Below are positions 44,707-54,001 of a DNA stretch of 54,178 nucleotides, piece after piece (the first letter of the stretch is position 1; the number at the start of each line of letters is the position of its first letter). The position numbers and the translations under genes are program-made. Where the stretch lies: contig NZ_JROH01000022.1 in the NCBI RefSeq assembly GCF_000786205.1, positions 1-54,178 of the forward strand. The letters are read 5' to 3'. The notes beneath the pieces are model-generated. The model ran no database searches. It was not told the origin of the DNA and worked only from the letters and a program-made list of their open reading frames with translations. This DNA is from Sphingomonas sp. 37zxx (GTDB taxonomy: Bacteria; Pseudomonadota; Alphaproteobacteria; Sphingomonadales; Sphingomonadaceae).

Positions 44707-46236
44707 GTGTTCGATTCGTTCGACCCACTTATCCTTGCGCGGATGCAATTCGCGTTCACTGTCAGTTTCCATTTCATCTTTCCCGCCTTCTCGATCGGAT
44801 TGGCGAGTTTCCTTGCGGTATTACAGGGTCTTTGGCTGAAAACCGGCAAGGAACTGTATCACGACCTCTTCAAATTCTGGGTGAAGATCTTCGCCGTCGC
44901 ATTCGCGATGGGCGTCGTGTCGGGTATCGTGATGTCGTATCAGTTCGGCACCAACTGGTCGGTCTTTTCCGATCGCACCGGCCCGATCCTCGGACCGCTG
45001 ATGGCGTATGAAGTGCTCACCGCCTTCTTCCTCGAGGCCGGCTTCCTGGGCGTCATGCTGTTCGGCATGGATCGGGTGGGTAAGAAACTGCACTTCGCCG
45101 CCACTTGCATGGTCGCGATCGGCACCTTCATCTCAGCGTTCTGGATCCTCAGCGTCAATAGCTGGATGCACACCCCCGTCGGCTACGCCATGAACGATGT
45201 CGGCCAGTTCGTGCCGGCGGGATCTTGGATGACGATCATCTTCAACCCTAGCTTCCCTTATCGCCTGTTCCACACCGTAACCGCTGCATATCTGACCACC
45301 GCCTTCGTCGTCGGTGCGGTCGGCGGGTATCAATTGCTCAAGGCACGCGCGGGCAAGCGGCGGATCGAAGTCGAGGGCAATGATCCCCCCGCCGCCTCGG
45401 CGCACCCCGAACTCCCCCGCTCGGAAGCGGCAGCGCGAAAGATGTTTTCGATGGCGATGTGGATGGCGGCGATCGTTGCGCCCATCCAGATATTTGCAGG
45501 CGATTTGCACGGTATCAACACGCTCGAGCATCAGCCAGCCAAGGTGATGGCGATGGAGGGGCATTATGACAGCCACCCCGATGGTGCGCCGCTGATCCTG
45601 TTCGGTATCCCCAACGCCGCTGCAAAGCGGATCGATTATGCGGTCGAGATTCCCAAGGTTTCGTCGCTGATTCTAAAGCACGACCTGAACGCGCCATTGG
45701 CCGGGCTGGATACCGTTGCCGATGATCGGGAACCACCGGTGGCCATTTTGTTCTGGTCGTTTCGGATCATGGTCGGCATCGGCTTTGCAATGCTCGGGCT
45801 TGGCCTGTGGAGCCTTTTTGCTCGCTTTCGCAAGAGGTTGTACGACTGGCCATGGCTGCATCGCGCGGCGATGGTGATGGGGCCATCGGGTTTCGTCGCG
45901 GTGATCGCCGGTTGGGTCACGACCGAAGTCGGCCGTCAGCCTTTCACCGTCTATAACCTGCTGACCACGGCCGACAGCGTGTCTCCGCTGGCGGCACCGG
46001 CGGTGGGGGCGTCGCTGGTCGCGTTCGTCGTCGTGTACTTCGTCGTGTTCGGCTTCGGCACCTGGTATATCCTCAAGCTGATGGGGAAGGGCGTGCAAGA
46101 TAACGAACCCGACATTCAGGACGATGCGCCGATCCGCAGCGCCGGCATAACGCCGGGGCCGACGCAGCAGGGCGGGCGGCAACGCGGCGGTCGTTCCTCG
46201 GGAGGGCAGCGCGGCGCGTTGCAGCCGGCAGAATAA
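44707..46236 (+). CDS. cydA: Cytochrome bd (cyanide-insensitive type) ubiquinol oxidase subunit I
   Basis: Membrane oxidase subunit of 509 residues. GTG 44707 starts the conserved VFDSFDPLILARMQFAFTVSFHF, in which His 22 is a heme ligand. The short Q-loop and the segment GWVTTEVGRQPFTVYNLL are typical of the CIO/bd-II-like branch. Heme and quinol-site motifs GDLHG and the conserved Met region are present. The C-terminal tail is low-complexity and rich in Gly/Arg/Gln. An upstream ORF extension to 44521 is rejected. It forms an operon with cydB and the DUF2474 gene. Confidence 0.93.
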   Translation: MFDSFDPLILARMQFAFTVSFHFIFPAFSIGLASFLAVLQGLWLKTGKELYHDLFKFWVKIFAVAFAMGVVSGIVMSYQFGTNWSVFSDRTGPILGPLMAYEVLTAFFLEAGFLGVMLFGMDRVGKKLHFAATCMVAIGTFISAFWILSVNSWMHTPVGYAMNDVGQFVPAGSWMTIIFNPSFPYRLFHTVTAAYLTTAFVVGAVGGYQLLKARAGKRRIEVEGNDPPAASAHPELPRSEAAARKMFSMAMWMAAIVAPIQIFAGDLHGINTLEHQPAKVMAMEGHYDSHPDGAPLILFGIPNAAAKRIDYAVEIPKVSSLILKHDLNAPLAGLDTVADDREPPVAILFWSFRIMVGIGFAMLGLGLWSLFARFRKRLYDWPWLHRAAMVMGPSGFVAVIAGWVTTEVGRQPFTVYNLLTTADSVSPLAAPAVGASLVAFVVVYFVVFGFGTWYILKLMGKGVQDNEPDIQDDAPIRSAGITPGPTQQGGRQRGGRSSGGQRGALQPAE

Positions 46237-47243
46237 TGTACGTCAACACAGACCTTGCGACGATCTGGGCGGGCATCATCGCCTTTGCCATTTTCGCCTA
46301 TATCGTGATGGACGGCTTCGATCTGGGTATCGGCATCCTATTCCCGGTGTTCGGTGTCGGCGAAGAGCGCGACCAGGCGATGAATTCGATAGCGCCGGTA
46401 TGGGATGGCAACGAAACCTGGCTGGTGCTGGGCGGCGGCGGATTATTTGCCGCATTTCCGCTGGCCTATGCAATCATCATGCCCGCGCTCTATCCGCCGA
46501 TCATCGCGATGCTACTGGGGCTGGTTTTTCGGGGCGTTGCTTTCGAGGCGCGCTGGCGCGACCCCGGGCATCGTCGCTGGTGGGATCTGGCATTTACCTT
46601 TGGATCGTTGATCGCAGCCTTCGCGCAGGGCGTGGCGCTGGGGGCGCTGCTTCAGGGGATCGATGTTGATGGCCGCGCCTATGGCGGCGCATGGCTCGAT
46701 TGGCTGTCTCCGTTCAGCATGTTGACCGGCATAAGCCTGGTCGCGGGCTATGCGCTGTTGGGGGCAACCTGGCTGATCTGGAAGACCGAAGGAGGGACGC
46801 AGGCGCGTGCCTACCGCCTCGCATCCCGCTTTGGTGCGCTAACATTGGCGGCGATTGCGGCGGTGAGCGCTTCGACATTGACGCTGGAATATGAATACTA
46901 TCAGCGCTGGCTCGGCTATCCCGGCGTTCTGCTGACGGCGCAAGTGCCGCTGCTGGTCGGGATATTCGCCTTCGCCTTTTACCGATCGCTCAAGCAGCGG
47001 CGCGAGGCGCGGCCATTCCTTCTGGCGCTGGGGCTGTTCGCCTTGAGCTTTATCGGGCTGGGGATCAGCATGTTCCCCTATATCGTGCCCGACAGCGTCA
47101 CGATCTGGCAGGCCGCAGCACCTGAATCGAGTCAGTTGTTCATGCTGGCCGGGGCGGCGGTGCTGGTGCCGGTGATCCTGATCTATACCGGCTGGGCCTA
47201 TTGGGTGTTTCGCGGCAAAGTGGGTACCGAGGGGTATCACTGA
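46236..47243 (+). CDS. cydB: Cytochrome bd ubiquinol oxidase subunit II
   Basis: Membrane subunit of 335 residues with about eight or nine hydrophobic spans. [16 protein letters not shown] and the [20 protein letters not shown] motif are diagnostic. Its start overlaps the cydA stop by one base, and its stop overlaps the start of the small third subunit. Confidence 0.95.
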   Translation: MYVNTDLATIWAGIIAFAIFAYIVMDGFDLGIGILFPVFGVGEERDQAMNSIAPVWDGNETWLVLGGGGLFAAFPLAYAIIMPALYPPIIAMLLGLVFRGVAFEARWRDPGHRRWWDLAFTFGSLIAAFAQGVALGALLQGIDVDGRAYGGAWLDWLSPFSMLTGISLVAGYALLGATWLIWKTEGGTQARAYRLASRFGALTLAAIAAVSASTLTLEYEYYQRWLGYPGVLLTAQVPLLVGIFAFAFYRSLKQRREARPFLLALGLFALSFIGLGISMFPYIVPDSVTIWQAAAPESSQLFMLAGAAVLVPVILIYTGWAYWVFRGKVGTEGYH

Positions 47244-47389
47244 TGCGGCGCGATGAGAGCAGGGCGGCAGGCGGCGATGCTCGGCCGCTTTGGCAGCGGT
47301 TGGCCTGGATGGCCGCGATCTGGGGCGCTAGCGTCGGTTTTCTGGGGATCGTCGCGATGATTATTCGCGGCTGGCTGGGGCTCGGTTGA
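47243..47389 (+). CDS. DUF2474-type small subunit of cytochrome bd (CydX-like)
   Basis: Single-span protein of 48 residues; the membrane helix [21 protein letters not shown] follows a basic N-terminus. Size, sequence pattern and position directly after cydB (TGATG overlap) fit the DUF2474 proteins found with cyanide-insensitive bd oxidases, which probably stabilise the oxidase as CydX does in E. coli. Confidence 0.85.
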   Translation: MRRDESRAAGGDARPLWQRLAWMAAIWGASVGFLGIVAMIIRGWLGLG

Positions 47390-47491
47390 AGCCGGGCGAT
47401 AGTGGATCGCCTTGATCTGTCCCGCCATCGGACAGGCACAATGGTCGCGGCGGTATCGCGCGAACCGATGATTTGATACTGATGTTACGCC

Positions 47492-47526
47492 AAACAAAAA
47501 CGACGACCCGTGAGGGCCGCCGTCCT
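47492..47526 (-). terminator. Terminator of the DDDSDSN protein gene (copy 2)
   Basis: Read on the minus strand, GACGGCGGCCC and GGGTCGTCG pair around a 4-base loop, followed by TTTTTG. It lies directly downstream of the leftward small gene. Confidence 0.75.
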
Positions 47527-47546
47527 AGCATTCAAATAAGCAAGGA

Positions 47547-47792
47547 TTAGTTGCTGTCCGAATCGTCATCACCGTCAGCGACGATCACGATACCGGCGAT
47601 GACAGCAGCTGCTGCCAGAACGCCGATGATGATGCCGCCGCCAGCAATGGCTTCGTTCGACTTGTCACCGGCCGTCGACGCGCGAACCGACTTCGAAACC
47701 GACAGCTTGCTGGCGGTGTTGGTTGCAGCGACGACAGGCGACGCAATAAGCGAAACTGCCGAAGCAGCAGTCAGTAGTTTGGCCAAACGCAT
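47547..47792 (-). CDS. Small exported protein with DDDSDSN tail (copy 2)
   Basis: Protein of 81 residues. A signal peptide (cleavage near SPVVAA) is followed by KLSVxxSVRxxT...KSN, a glycine-led hydrophobic span (GGGIIIGVLAAAAVIAGIVI) and the tail DGDDDSDSN. It is a paralogue of the protein at 29036-29287. The ATG has GGGAG 7 bases upstream, and a terminator follows, so it is a compact single-gene unit. The function is unknown. Confidence 0.75.
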   Translation of the reverse strand: MRLAKLLTAASAVSLIASPVVAATNTASKLSVSKSVRASTAGDKSNEAIAGGGIIIGVLAAAAVIAGIVIVADGDDDSDSN

Positions 47793-48228
47793 GGGTAGAC
47801 TCCCTTGTATTAAACGCAGTCAGTACGCAATTCTACGGTGGCATACTCAACACCGCTTCGCAAGCGCACAACGACACGCAACCGCGAAAGTTGCCACGTT
47901 GTTGCCGTGTAGCAACGGTGGCGATAGACCATAAAGGTTGAGGAATTGCAAGGAACTGGCTGAACGGTTCGGCCTATTCGATACCGTAATGATCGGCTTT
48001 GGACGCGATGGCGCAGCAGCCATTGTTGGCGATCCGGCGGATCATGACGGCGTTAAAGAAATAGTAACGACAGATAACATGACGGTAACAAATTGTTGAT
48101 AGTTTAGCCCCGAGAACAGGTGCGTTGGCTATAGCGGGCAGGAGCCCGGCTTGTGATTGCGCCGAACGCTGGCTACCACGCACTGCGATGGATAGCGGTT
48201 CGAAGGCAGGTGGCGTGGAGCGGCTTTC
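47793..48228. promoter_or_regulatory. 436 bp divergent intergenic region
   Basis: No supported gene is seen between the leftward DDDSDSN gene and the rightward metalloprotease. The region 48040-48110 is AT-rich and repeats ACGACA/ATGACGG-like words; promoters for both genes are probably here. A leftward ORF crossing it has no ribosome site and is rejected. Confidence 0.35.
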
Positions 48229-49278
48229 ATGAGAGCGTGGACGCTGCGGCGCTGGGTGATGGTGACCGCCCTTTGCATACCCGGCTCTCATTCGGCTGCG
48301 GTATCGGCAATAGACGGGTCATCCGCGCCGCGTGCCACCCAGCAGGCGCTATTCGAATCGATCCGCACGATGGACCTGCGCCTGGCGACGATCGGCTTTT
48401 CGCTGGCCAGAGCCAACCACGCGCTTTGCGATCGGCAGGCTCCCGGCACTGGTTTGGTGATCCACGCCCTCGGACAATATGGCGGCGACGTTCGCAGCGA
48501 TGCCGGCGCATATTTCGGCTTTGCAACGCCGGTCGCGGTTTTGGCGGTGGTCGATGGTAGCCCCGCTGCCGGGAAGATCGACAAGGATACCGCGCTGATA
48601 CGCTGGGGTCAGATCGACATCGCAACACTGCCAGCCACGCCGCCCACCGCGCCGTTGATCGCTCTGTACGCGGAGATCGCCGAACATCCGCCCAGCGCGC
48701 CGGTCAAAATTGAAACCAGCCGCCAGGAGCAGTTGCGGGTCACTGATCTGCAACCGGTGCCGGTGTGCCGCTCACGATTTGAGCTGCAGCTATCCGATTC
48801 GGTGAATGCCGAGGCCGATGGCGAGATGGTGCAAATCTCGTCGCGGCTGTTCGAGCAATATCCCGATGCCGAAATTGCTGTGTTGGTGGCGCATGAACTC
48901 GCGCATAATATCCTGCGGCATCGCGAGCGGCTCGATGCGTCGGGGGTGGCCAGGGGGCTGCTATCGGGGGTCGGGCGCAACGCCCGCCTGTTTCGCCAGA
49001 CCGAGCTGGAGGCGGATATACTCAGCGTCCATCTGCTGGTGAATGCAGGTTATCCGCCGCTTGCCGCCGCGACATTCTGGCGCAAATTCGGACCCGAACA
49101 CGCCGGCGGCTGGTTTCGCAGCGCGACGCATCCAGGCTGGCGTGAGCGGACTGCGCGGATGCAGCAGGAAGGCGAGGCGATCGCCGCCGGTCGTCTCGAT
49201 CCCGCCGCGCCACCGATCCTCGGCGTGCGAACCCGTCCGCTCGACGGCGATTGGCGGGCGCTGCTCAGCGCGCGATAA
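48229..49278 (+). CDS. M48-family metalloprotease, exported
   Basis: Protein of 349 residues with a possible N-terminal signal peptide (residues 1-27). The zinc motif HELAH is at 222-226, and the third ligand Glu 261 lies in TELEAD, the M48 arrangement. The region before residue 180 is not recognised. The ATG has GGAG 8 bases upstream. A role in envelope protein quality control is likely by analogy with BepA/LoiP-type proteases. Confidence 0.85.
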   Translation: MRAWTLRRWVMVTALCIPGSHSAAVSAIDGSSAPRATQQALFESIRTMDLRLATIGFSLARANHALCDRQAPGTGLVIHALGQYGGDVRSDAGAYFGFATPVAVLAVVDGSPAAGKIDKDTALIRWGQIDIATLPATPPTAPLIALYAEIAEHPPSAPVKIETSRQEQLRVTDLQPVPVCRSRFELQLSDSVNAEADGEMVQISSRLFEQYPDAEIAVLVAHELAHNILRHRERLDASGVARGLLSGVGRNARLFRQTELEADILSVHLLVNAGYPPLAAATFWRKFGPEHAGGWFRSATHPGWRERTARMQQEGEAIAAGRLDPAAPPILGVRTRPLDGDWRALLSAR

Positions 49279-49281
49279 GGT

Positions 49282-50583
49282 TCAGCCCGCGCGCACCAGC
49301 ATCGGCGCTGCGTGCTGAGGTGCGGTCGGTTGATCGGGCCATATGCCGCGCGTGTCATATACCCGCTTGGCTGCGCGCTCTTCGAGCGGCACCGATTTGA
49401 ACACGTCGTGATCGACCAGCACGATGAAGATCGGGCATTGCTCAATCGCAGTGTCGATGTCGATCAGCCGCGCGCCGGTGCCGTCGAACGCGGCGGGCAG
49501 CGCCTGCGCATAAGGCTCGACAATCCGCATCCGATCGCCGAACCGTTGCGCCAGCGCCTGTGCCACCTTGAGCGCGGGGCTTTCGCGGAAGTCGTCGATA
49601 TTGGCCTTGAACGCCAGGCCCAAACAGGCGACCGGCACGCCGGGCATGCTTTCGATCAGTGCCTCGGCACGGCCGATCGTATAGCCGGTCTTGGCATCGT
49701 TCACTTCGCGCGCGGTGCGGATCAGCGGGGTGTTTTCGGGGTCGCCATGCACCAGGAACCACGGGTCGACCGCGATGCAATGCCCGCCGACGCCGGGGCC
49801 GGGCGACAGGATGTTGACGCGCGGATGCCGGTTGGCGAGGCGGATCACCTCCCACACATCGACGCCCATGCCCTCGGCCACCACCGATAATTCGTTGGCA
49901 AAGGCGATGTTGACGTCGCGAAAGGCGTTTTCGGTCAGCTTGGTCATCTCCGCCGCGCGCGACGTCGTGGTGACGCACGCACCGCGCACGAAGCGGCGGT
50001 AGAATTGCAGCGCCTTGCGCGCGCAACGCGGGGTGATGCCGCCGATGACTCGATCATTGTCGATCAGCTCGACCAGGATGCGACCGGGCAACACGCGCTC
50101 AGGGCAATAGGCGATCGCGATGTCTGGGGTGCCCGGCGTCATTCCCGGCACCTTCAGGTCGGGGCGAAGCCCCGCCAGCAGGTCGCGGACCTTTTCGGTG
50201 GTGCCGACCGGCGAGGTCGATTCGAGGATCACGACGTCGCCGGCTTTCAGCGCGGCGGCGATGGTCGTCGCGGCTTCGAGGACATAGCTGATGTCGGGTG
50301 CGTGATCGTCGCCGAACGGGGTGGGCACCGCGATCACGAACACGTCCGCCGGCTCGATCGCGGTCGAAGCGCGCAGATTACCGCGCGCGACCACGCCTGA
50401 GACAAGCCCGTCGAGGTCGATCTCCTCGATATGCACCCGGCCCGAATTGACCGTCTCGACCACGGTTGCCGACACGTCGATGCCGAGCACCTTGGCCCCG
50501 GTGCGCGCGATCACGGCAGCGGTGGGGAGCCCGATATAGCCAAGGCCGAGCACCGCGACGGTGAGTTGGGCATCAGAAAGCAT
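49282..50583 (-). CDS. wecC: UDP-N-acetyl-D-mannosamine dehydrogenase
   Basis: Nucleotide-sugar 6-dehydrogenase of 433 residues. The Rossmann motif VLGLGYIGLPTAA is at the N-terminus, and catalytic Cys 269 lies in GPGVGGHCIAVDP. It oxidises UDP-ManNAc to UDP-ManNAcA. ATG 50583 is chosen; a TTG at 50589 is also possible. It overlaps the wecB end by 11 bp, so the two act as a pair to supply ManNAcA for an envelope polysaccharide. Confidence 0.9.
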   Translation of the reverse strand: MLSDAQLTVAVLGLGYIGLPTAAVIARTGAKVLGIDVSATVVETVNSGRVHIEEIDLDGLVSGVVARGNLRASTAIEPADVFVIAVPTPFGDDHAPDISYVLEAATTIAAALKAGDVVILESTSPVGTTEKVRDLLAGLRPDLKVPGMTPGTPDIAIAYCPERVLPGRILVELIDNDRVIGGITPRCARKALQFYRRFVRGACVTTTSRAAEMTKLTENAFRDVNIAFANELSVVAEGMGVDVWEVIRLANRHPRVNILSPGPGVGGHCIAVDPWFLVHGDPENTPLIRTAREVNDAKTGYTIGRAEALIESMPGVPVACLGLAFKANIDDFRESPALKVAQALAQRFGDRMRIVEPYAQALPAAFDGTGARLIDIDTAIEQCPIFIVLVDHDVFKSVPLEERAAKRVYDTRGIWPDQPTAPQHAAPMLVRAG

Positions 50584-51697
50584 CGGCAACCACCCCAGCG
50601 ATTCGTGCCGCAGCCTGGCCGTCGCCGAACGGATTGTGGGCGCGCGCCATCGCGGAATAAGCGCCCTTGTCGTCGAGAAGGTTGAAGATTTCGGAAACGA
50701 TCCGGTCTTCGCCGGTGCCGACCAGCTTGGCGGTGCCCGCCGTCACGCCTTCGGGGCGTTCGGTGGTTTCGCGCATCACCAGCACCGGCTTGCCCAGCGC
50801 CGGCGCTTCCTCCTGCACCCCGCCCGAATCGGTCAGCACCAGATGCGCCATGTCGAGCGCGCGAATGAATTGCGGGTAATCGAGCGGTTCGATTCGCGCG
50901 ATGTTGGGACGATCGCCGAGCAAATCGTCCATCACCGCGACGACATTGGGATTGGGGTGGACCGGAAAGACGATGGCGACGTCGTCGCGCTGCGCGATAC
51001 GGGCGATCGCGCGCGCGATATTGGCCATGCCGTCGCCGAAATTCTCGCGCCGATGGGTGGTGACCAGCACGATCCGCTTGCCCGCGAATCGCGCCGCGAG
51101 CGGATCAAGCGCGGCGGCCAGCGATGGATCGGCGGCGATCCGCGCCTGCGTCCACAGCAAGGCGTCGATCACGGTGTTGCCGGTGACGTGGATCGATGCG
51201 GGCGCGATATTCTCAGCCCGAAGCGCTGCCGCCGAGGTTTCGGTGGGCGCGAAATGCAGGTCGGCGATCGGCGCGACGATTCGCCGGTTCACCTCCTCGG
51301 GCCAGGGGTGATAGATGTCGCCCGATCGCAAGCCCGCCTCGACATGCGCGACGGGAATTTTACGATAATAAGCGGTCAGTGCGCCGACCATCGCGGTGGC
51401 GGTATCGCCCTGGACGATCACCCGATCGGGCTTTTCGGCGTCCATCACCTCGCCAAGGCCGGTCAGCAGCCGCGCGGTGAGGCGGTCGAGCGACTGGCCC
51501 GGCTCCATCAAATCGAGATCAATGTCGGGCACCAGCCCCGCGATCGACAGCACTTGGTCGAGCAGCCCGCGATGCTGCGCGGTGACGCAGGTGCGGACCG
51601 AAAGGCCGGGGATGGCACGCAGCGCCGCGACGACGGGGAACAGCTTGATGGCTTCGGGGCGGGTGCCGAAGACGATGAGGATGCGGCGATCGGTCAT
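50573..51697 (-). CDS. wecB: UDP-N-acetylglucosamine 2-epimerase (non-hydrolysing)
   Basis: Epimerase of 374 residues, opening ILIVFGTRPEAIKLFPV. Conserved segments VQGDTATAMVGALTAYY, HVEAGLRSGDIYHPWPEE, THRRENFG and LTDSGGVQEEAP are all present. It converts UDP-GlcNAc to UDP-ManNAc, the substrate of the overlapping wecC product. Confidence 0.93.
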   Translation of the reverse strand: MTDRRILIVFGTRPEAIKLFPVVAALRAIPGLSVRTCVTAQHRGLLDQVLSIAGLVPDIDLDLMEPGQSLDRLTARLLTGLGEVMDAEKPDRVIVQGDTATAMVGALTAYYRKIPVAHVEAGLRSGDIYHPWPEEVNRRIVAPIADLHFAPTETSAAALRAENIAPASIHVTGNTVIDALLWTQARIAADPSLAAALDPLAARFAGKRIVLVTTHRRENFGDGMANIARAIARIAQRDDVAIVFPVHPNPNVVAVMDDLLGDRPNIARIEPLDYPQFIRALDMAHLVLTDSGGVQEEAPALGKPVLVMRETTERPEGVTAGTAKLVGTGEDRIVSEIFNLLDDKGAYSAMARAHNPFGDGQAAARIAGVVADAF

Positions 51698-51763
51698 GCG
51701 GCGGGATTTAGCGCGCGTGGGTGAAATATCCGCTAATGAACTCAGGCCGTGCGCCGCGACAGG

Positions 51764-52132
51764 CTATTTGGTCGCCGGAACCGAAGCTGGCGGTCTGGGA
51801 AACACCTTGCCCCTGATGATGCCCACCACGAGCAGCGCGGCGGCGGTGGCAAGGCAATCGACTGACCAATCGGCCCATTCGCCCGCGCGGCCCAAACCCA
51901 TCCATTCCTGGGCAATTTCGATCGTGCCCCCCAGCATCGCATAGAGCACGAACTGCAAGCGTAACGACAGGCCCGGCCACCCGACGCTGCCGATCAAGGG
52001 CAGCATCGTGAACGCCAGCACGTGGCGCTGCTCGCCATCGGCGATGATCGATCCCAACGGTCCTGGCGTGAGCGCAAGGTACAGCATCGCCATGACCAGC
52101 ACGATGAACAGCATTCGGGCGACGATTTGCAT
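51764..52132 (-). CDS. VanZ-like membrane protein
   Basis: Protein of 122 residues with about four hydrophobic spans, from ATG 52132 (GAAGG 8 bases upstream). The segment GGTIEIAQEWMGLGRAGEWADWSVDCLATAAALLV contains the conserved EIxQ...R..sxxDwxxN-like pattern of the VanZ family, with C in place of N. The function is unknown; such proteins often lie near polysaccharide genes. Confidence 0.75.
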   Translation of the reverse strand: MQIVARMLFIVLVMAMLYLALTPGPLGSIIADGEQRHVLAFTMLPLIGSVGWPGLSLRLQFVLYAMLGGTIEIAQEWMGLGRAGEWADWSVDCLATAAALLVVGIIRGKVFPRPPASVPATK

Positions 52133-52253
52133 CGTGCCGCCTTCGCATGCGCAGCGCGTTTTCGCCACCCCTTGGCGCTGCTTTGATCGGCATGATTGCC
52201 TCGCCTGATCGCACACGGTAGGGCAGCCGGCATTCGTGAACGGGAGATTGTCC

Positions 52254-53123
52254 ATGTCGCAAAAGCCGCTACGTAAAGCCGTGTTTCCGGTCGGGGGGCT
52301 TGGCACCCGGTTCCTGCCAGCGACCAAGGCCGTGCCAAAGGAGATGATGCCGGTCGTCGATCGGCCGCTGATCCAATATGCCGTCGATGAAGCGATCGAG
52401 GCGGGGATCGAGCAGATGATCTTCGTCACCGGGCGGGGCAAGTCGGCGATCGAGGATCATTTCGACATCGCCTATGAGCTGGAAGCGACGATGAAGGCGC
52501 GCGGCAAGTCGCTCGACATTCTCGATGCGACGCGGCTGACGCCGGGCAATGTCGCCTATGTCCGCCAGCAGGAGCCGATGGGGCTTGGCCATGCGGTGTG
52601 GTGCGCGCGCGACATCGTCGGCGACGAGCCGTTCGCGATCTTCCTGGCCGACGAACTGATGGTCGGCCAGCCCGGCTGCATGAAGCAGATGGTCGAGGCG
52701 TATAACCGCGTCGGCGGCAATGTGGTTTGCGGATACGAAGTGCCCGACGACGAGACCGATCGCTATGGCATCGTCGAGCCCGGCGCGGTCGATGGCCAAT
52801 TGGTCGAGGTGAAGAGCCTGATCGAAAAGCCAAAGCTCGGCACCGCCCCGTCGAACCTGATGATCCCCGGCCGCTATATCCTTCAGCCCGAAGTGATGCG
52901 GATCCTGGAAACCCAGGGGCCGGGCGCGGGCAATGAAATCCAGTTGACCGATGCGATGGCGCAACTGATCGGCAAGCAGCCGTTTCACGCCTTCAAATTC
53001 GGCGGCGATCGCTATGATTGCGGTGACAAGGCGGGCTACATCCAGGCGAACCTCGCGCTGGCCGTGGCGCGCGATGACATCGGCCCGAAGGTCCGCGCCT
53101 TTGCCAAGCAGTTGCTCGGCTAA
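52254..53123 (+). CDS. galU: UTP--glucose-1-phosphate uridylyltransferase
   Basis: Nucleotidyltransferase of 289 residues. The signature GGLGTRFLPATKAVPKEMMPV is near the N-terminus, and FLADELMV, VCGYEVPDDETDRYGIVEP and FKFGGDRYDCGDKAGY follow. It makes UDP-glucose for exopolysaccharide and glycolipid synthesis. ATG 52254 has GGGAG 7 bases upstream. Confidence 0.95.
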   Translation: MSQKPLRKAVFPVGGLGTRFLPATKAVPKEMMPVVDRPLIQYAVDEAIEAGIEQMIFVTGRGKSAIEDHFDIAYELEATMKARGKSLDILDATRLTPGNVAYVRQQEPMGLGHAVWCARDIVGDEPFAIFLADELMVGQPGCMKQMVEAYNRVGGNVVCGYEVPDDETDRYGIVEPGAVDGQLVEVKSLIEKPKLGTAPSNLMIPGRYILQPEVMRILETQGPGAGNEIQLTDAMAQLIGKQPFHAFKFGGDRYDCGDKAGYIQANLALAVARDDIGPKVRAFAKQLLG

Positions 53124-53309
53124 GGTTTAGCGGTTGCGGTGATTGGCTGGGAGCGGTGGGCCTTGGCTCACCGCTTTTGGTTTGGTTGCTGAGCAGGGGG
53201 CGTTCGACTGGCAGACATCGGCGCACGGGAGTTTTGCATCACTTGGTCCGCTGGTGGCATTCGGCGTCACCCTGCGGTAGTGTTCCCAGATTGATTGAGG
53301 GGCTGGGAA

Positions 53310-53960
53310 GTGACGACCGAGCAAATGCCAGTAGAAAAACGGTCAGCGCGAAAGCGGGCCGACGAGATACGGGATTTCCGCTGTAAAAATCTGATCGTCG
53401 TTATTGAGGACCCCGAGAACCCGCGTAATATCGGGACGGTCATTCGTAACGTGAACGCCCTTGGTGCCGAGAAGGTGTATGTGATCGATCCTCGCCGGGT
53501 ACTTCCTGATGACTGGGACGACCTTCGCAAAGAGCCTAAGCTGTCCAAGCTTTCAGTGTCCGCTGTTAAATGGACCTTTGTAAAGCGGTTCGACAGCACG
53601 GAAGAGTGCCTTGCTCACCTTGAAAAGAACCGGTTCGTATCGATCGTCACGTCACCCCATCGGAAGGGCAAGGAAAACACGTTCCTTCACGAGGGCGACT
53701 TCACAGAGCACGCCAAACTCGCCGTTTGGTTTGGAAGTGAGACGAAGGGGATCAGCGATCTTGCGGTCGAGCGAAGCGAACGGTGCGTGTCGATCCCCAT
53801 GTTTGGTATGATCGAAAGCCTGAACCTTGGCACCAGCTCGGGAATTGTTCTTTACGAGGTGGCTAAGCAGCGCCGCCAGTATCAGAGCCAATACAGGCTA
53901 CGCGATCGGCGAGGGGAGCGTGCCACGCCGCTGCCGACCGTCCTGATGCAAGAACCGTGA
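53310..53960 (+). CDS. SpoU/TrmH-family RNA methyltransferase
   Basis: SPOUT methyltransferase of 216 residues. Motif 1 reads EDPENPRNIGTVIRNVNALG, motif 2 LAVWFGSETKGIS and motif 3 SLNLGTSSGIVLYE, so the knot and the AdoMet site are intact. It probably 2'-O-methylates a tRNA or rRNA ribose; the target is unknown. GTG 53310 has GAGGGG 7 bases upstream; TTG 53295 is less likely. Its GC content is visibly lower than that of its neighbours, which may point to transfer. Confidence 0.85.
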   Translation: MTTEQMPVEKRSARKRADEIRDFRCKNLIVVIEDPENPRNIGTVIRNVNALGAEKVYVIDPRRVLPDDWDDLRKEPKLSKLSVSAVKWTFVKRFDSTEECLAHLEKNRFVSIVTSPHRKGKENTFLHEGDFTEHAKLAVWFGSETKGISDLAVERSERCVSIPMFGMIESLNLGTSSGIVLYEVAKQRRQYQSQYRLRDRRGERATPLPTVLMQEP

Positions 53961-54001
53961 TGCAAAATTTTTGCCTTTTGCGTCAACTGCAGCGCCGTCG
54001 C

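Noticed and set aside
47974..48291. Leftward ORF of 105 residues upstream of the M48 protease
   Set aside because: It overlaps the protease start, has no ribosome site and has low-complexity composition. Only its last 23 codons lie in the intergenic gap.
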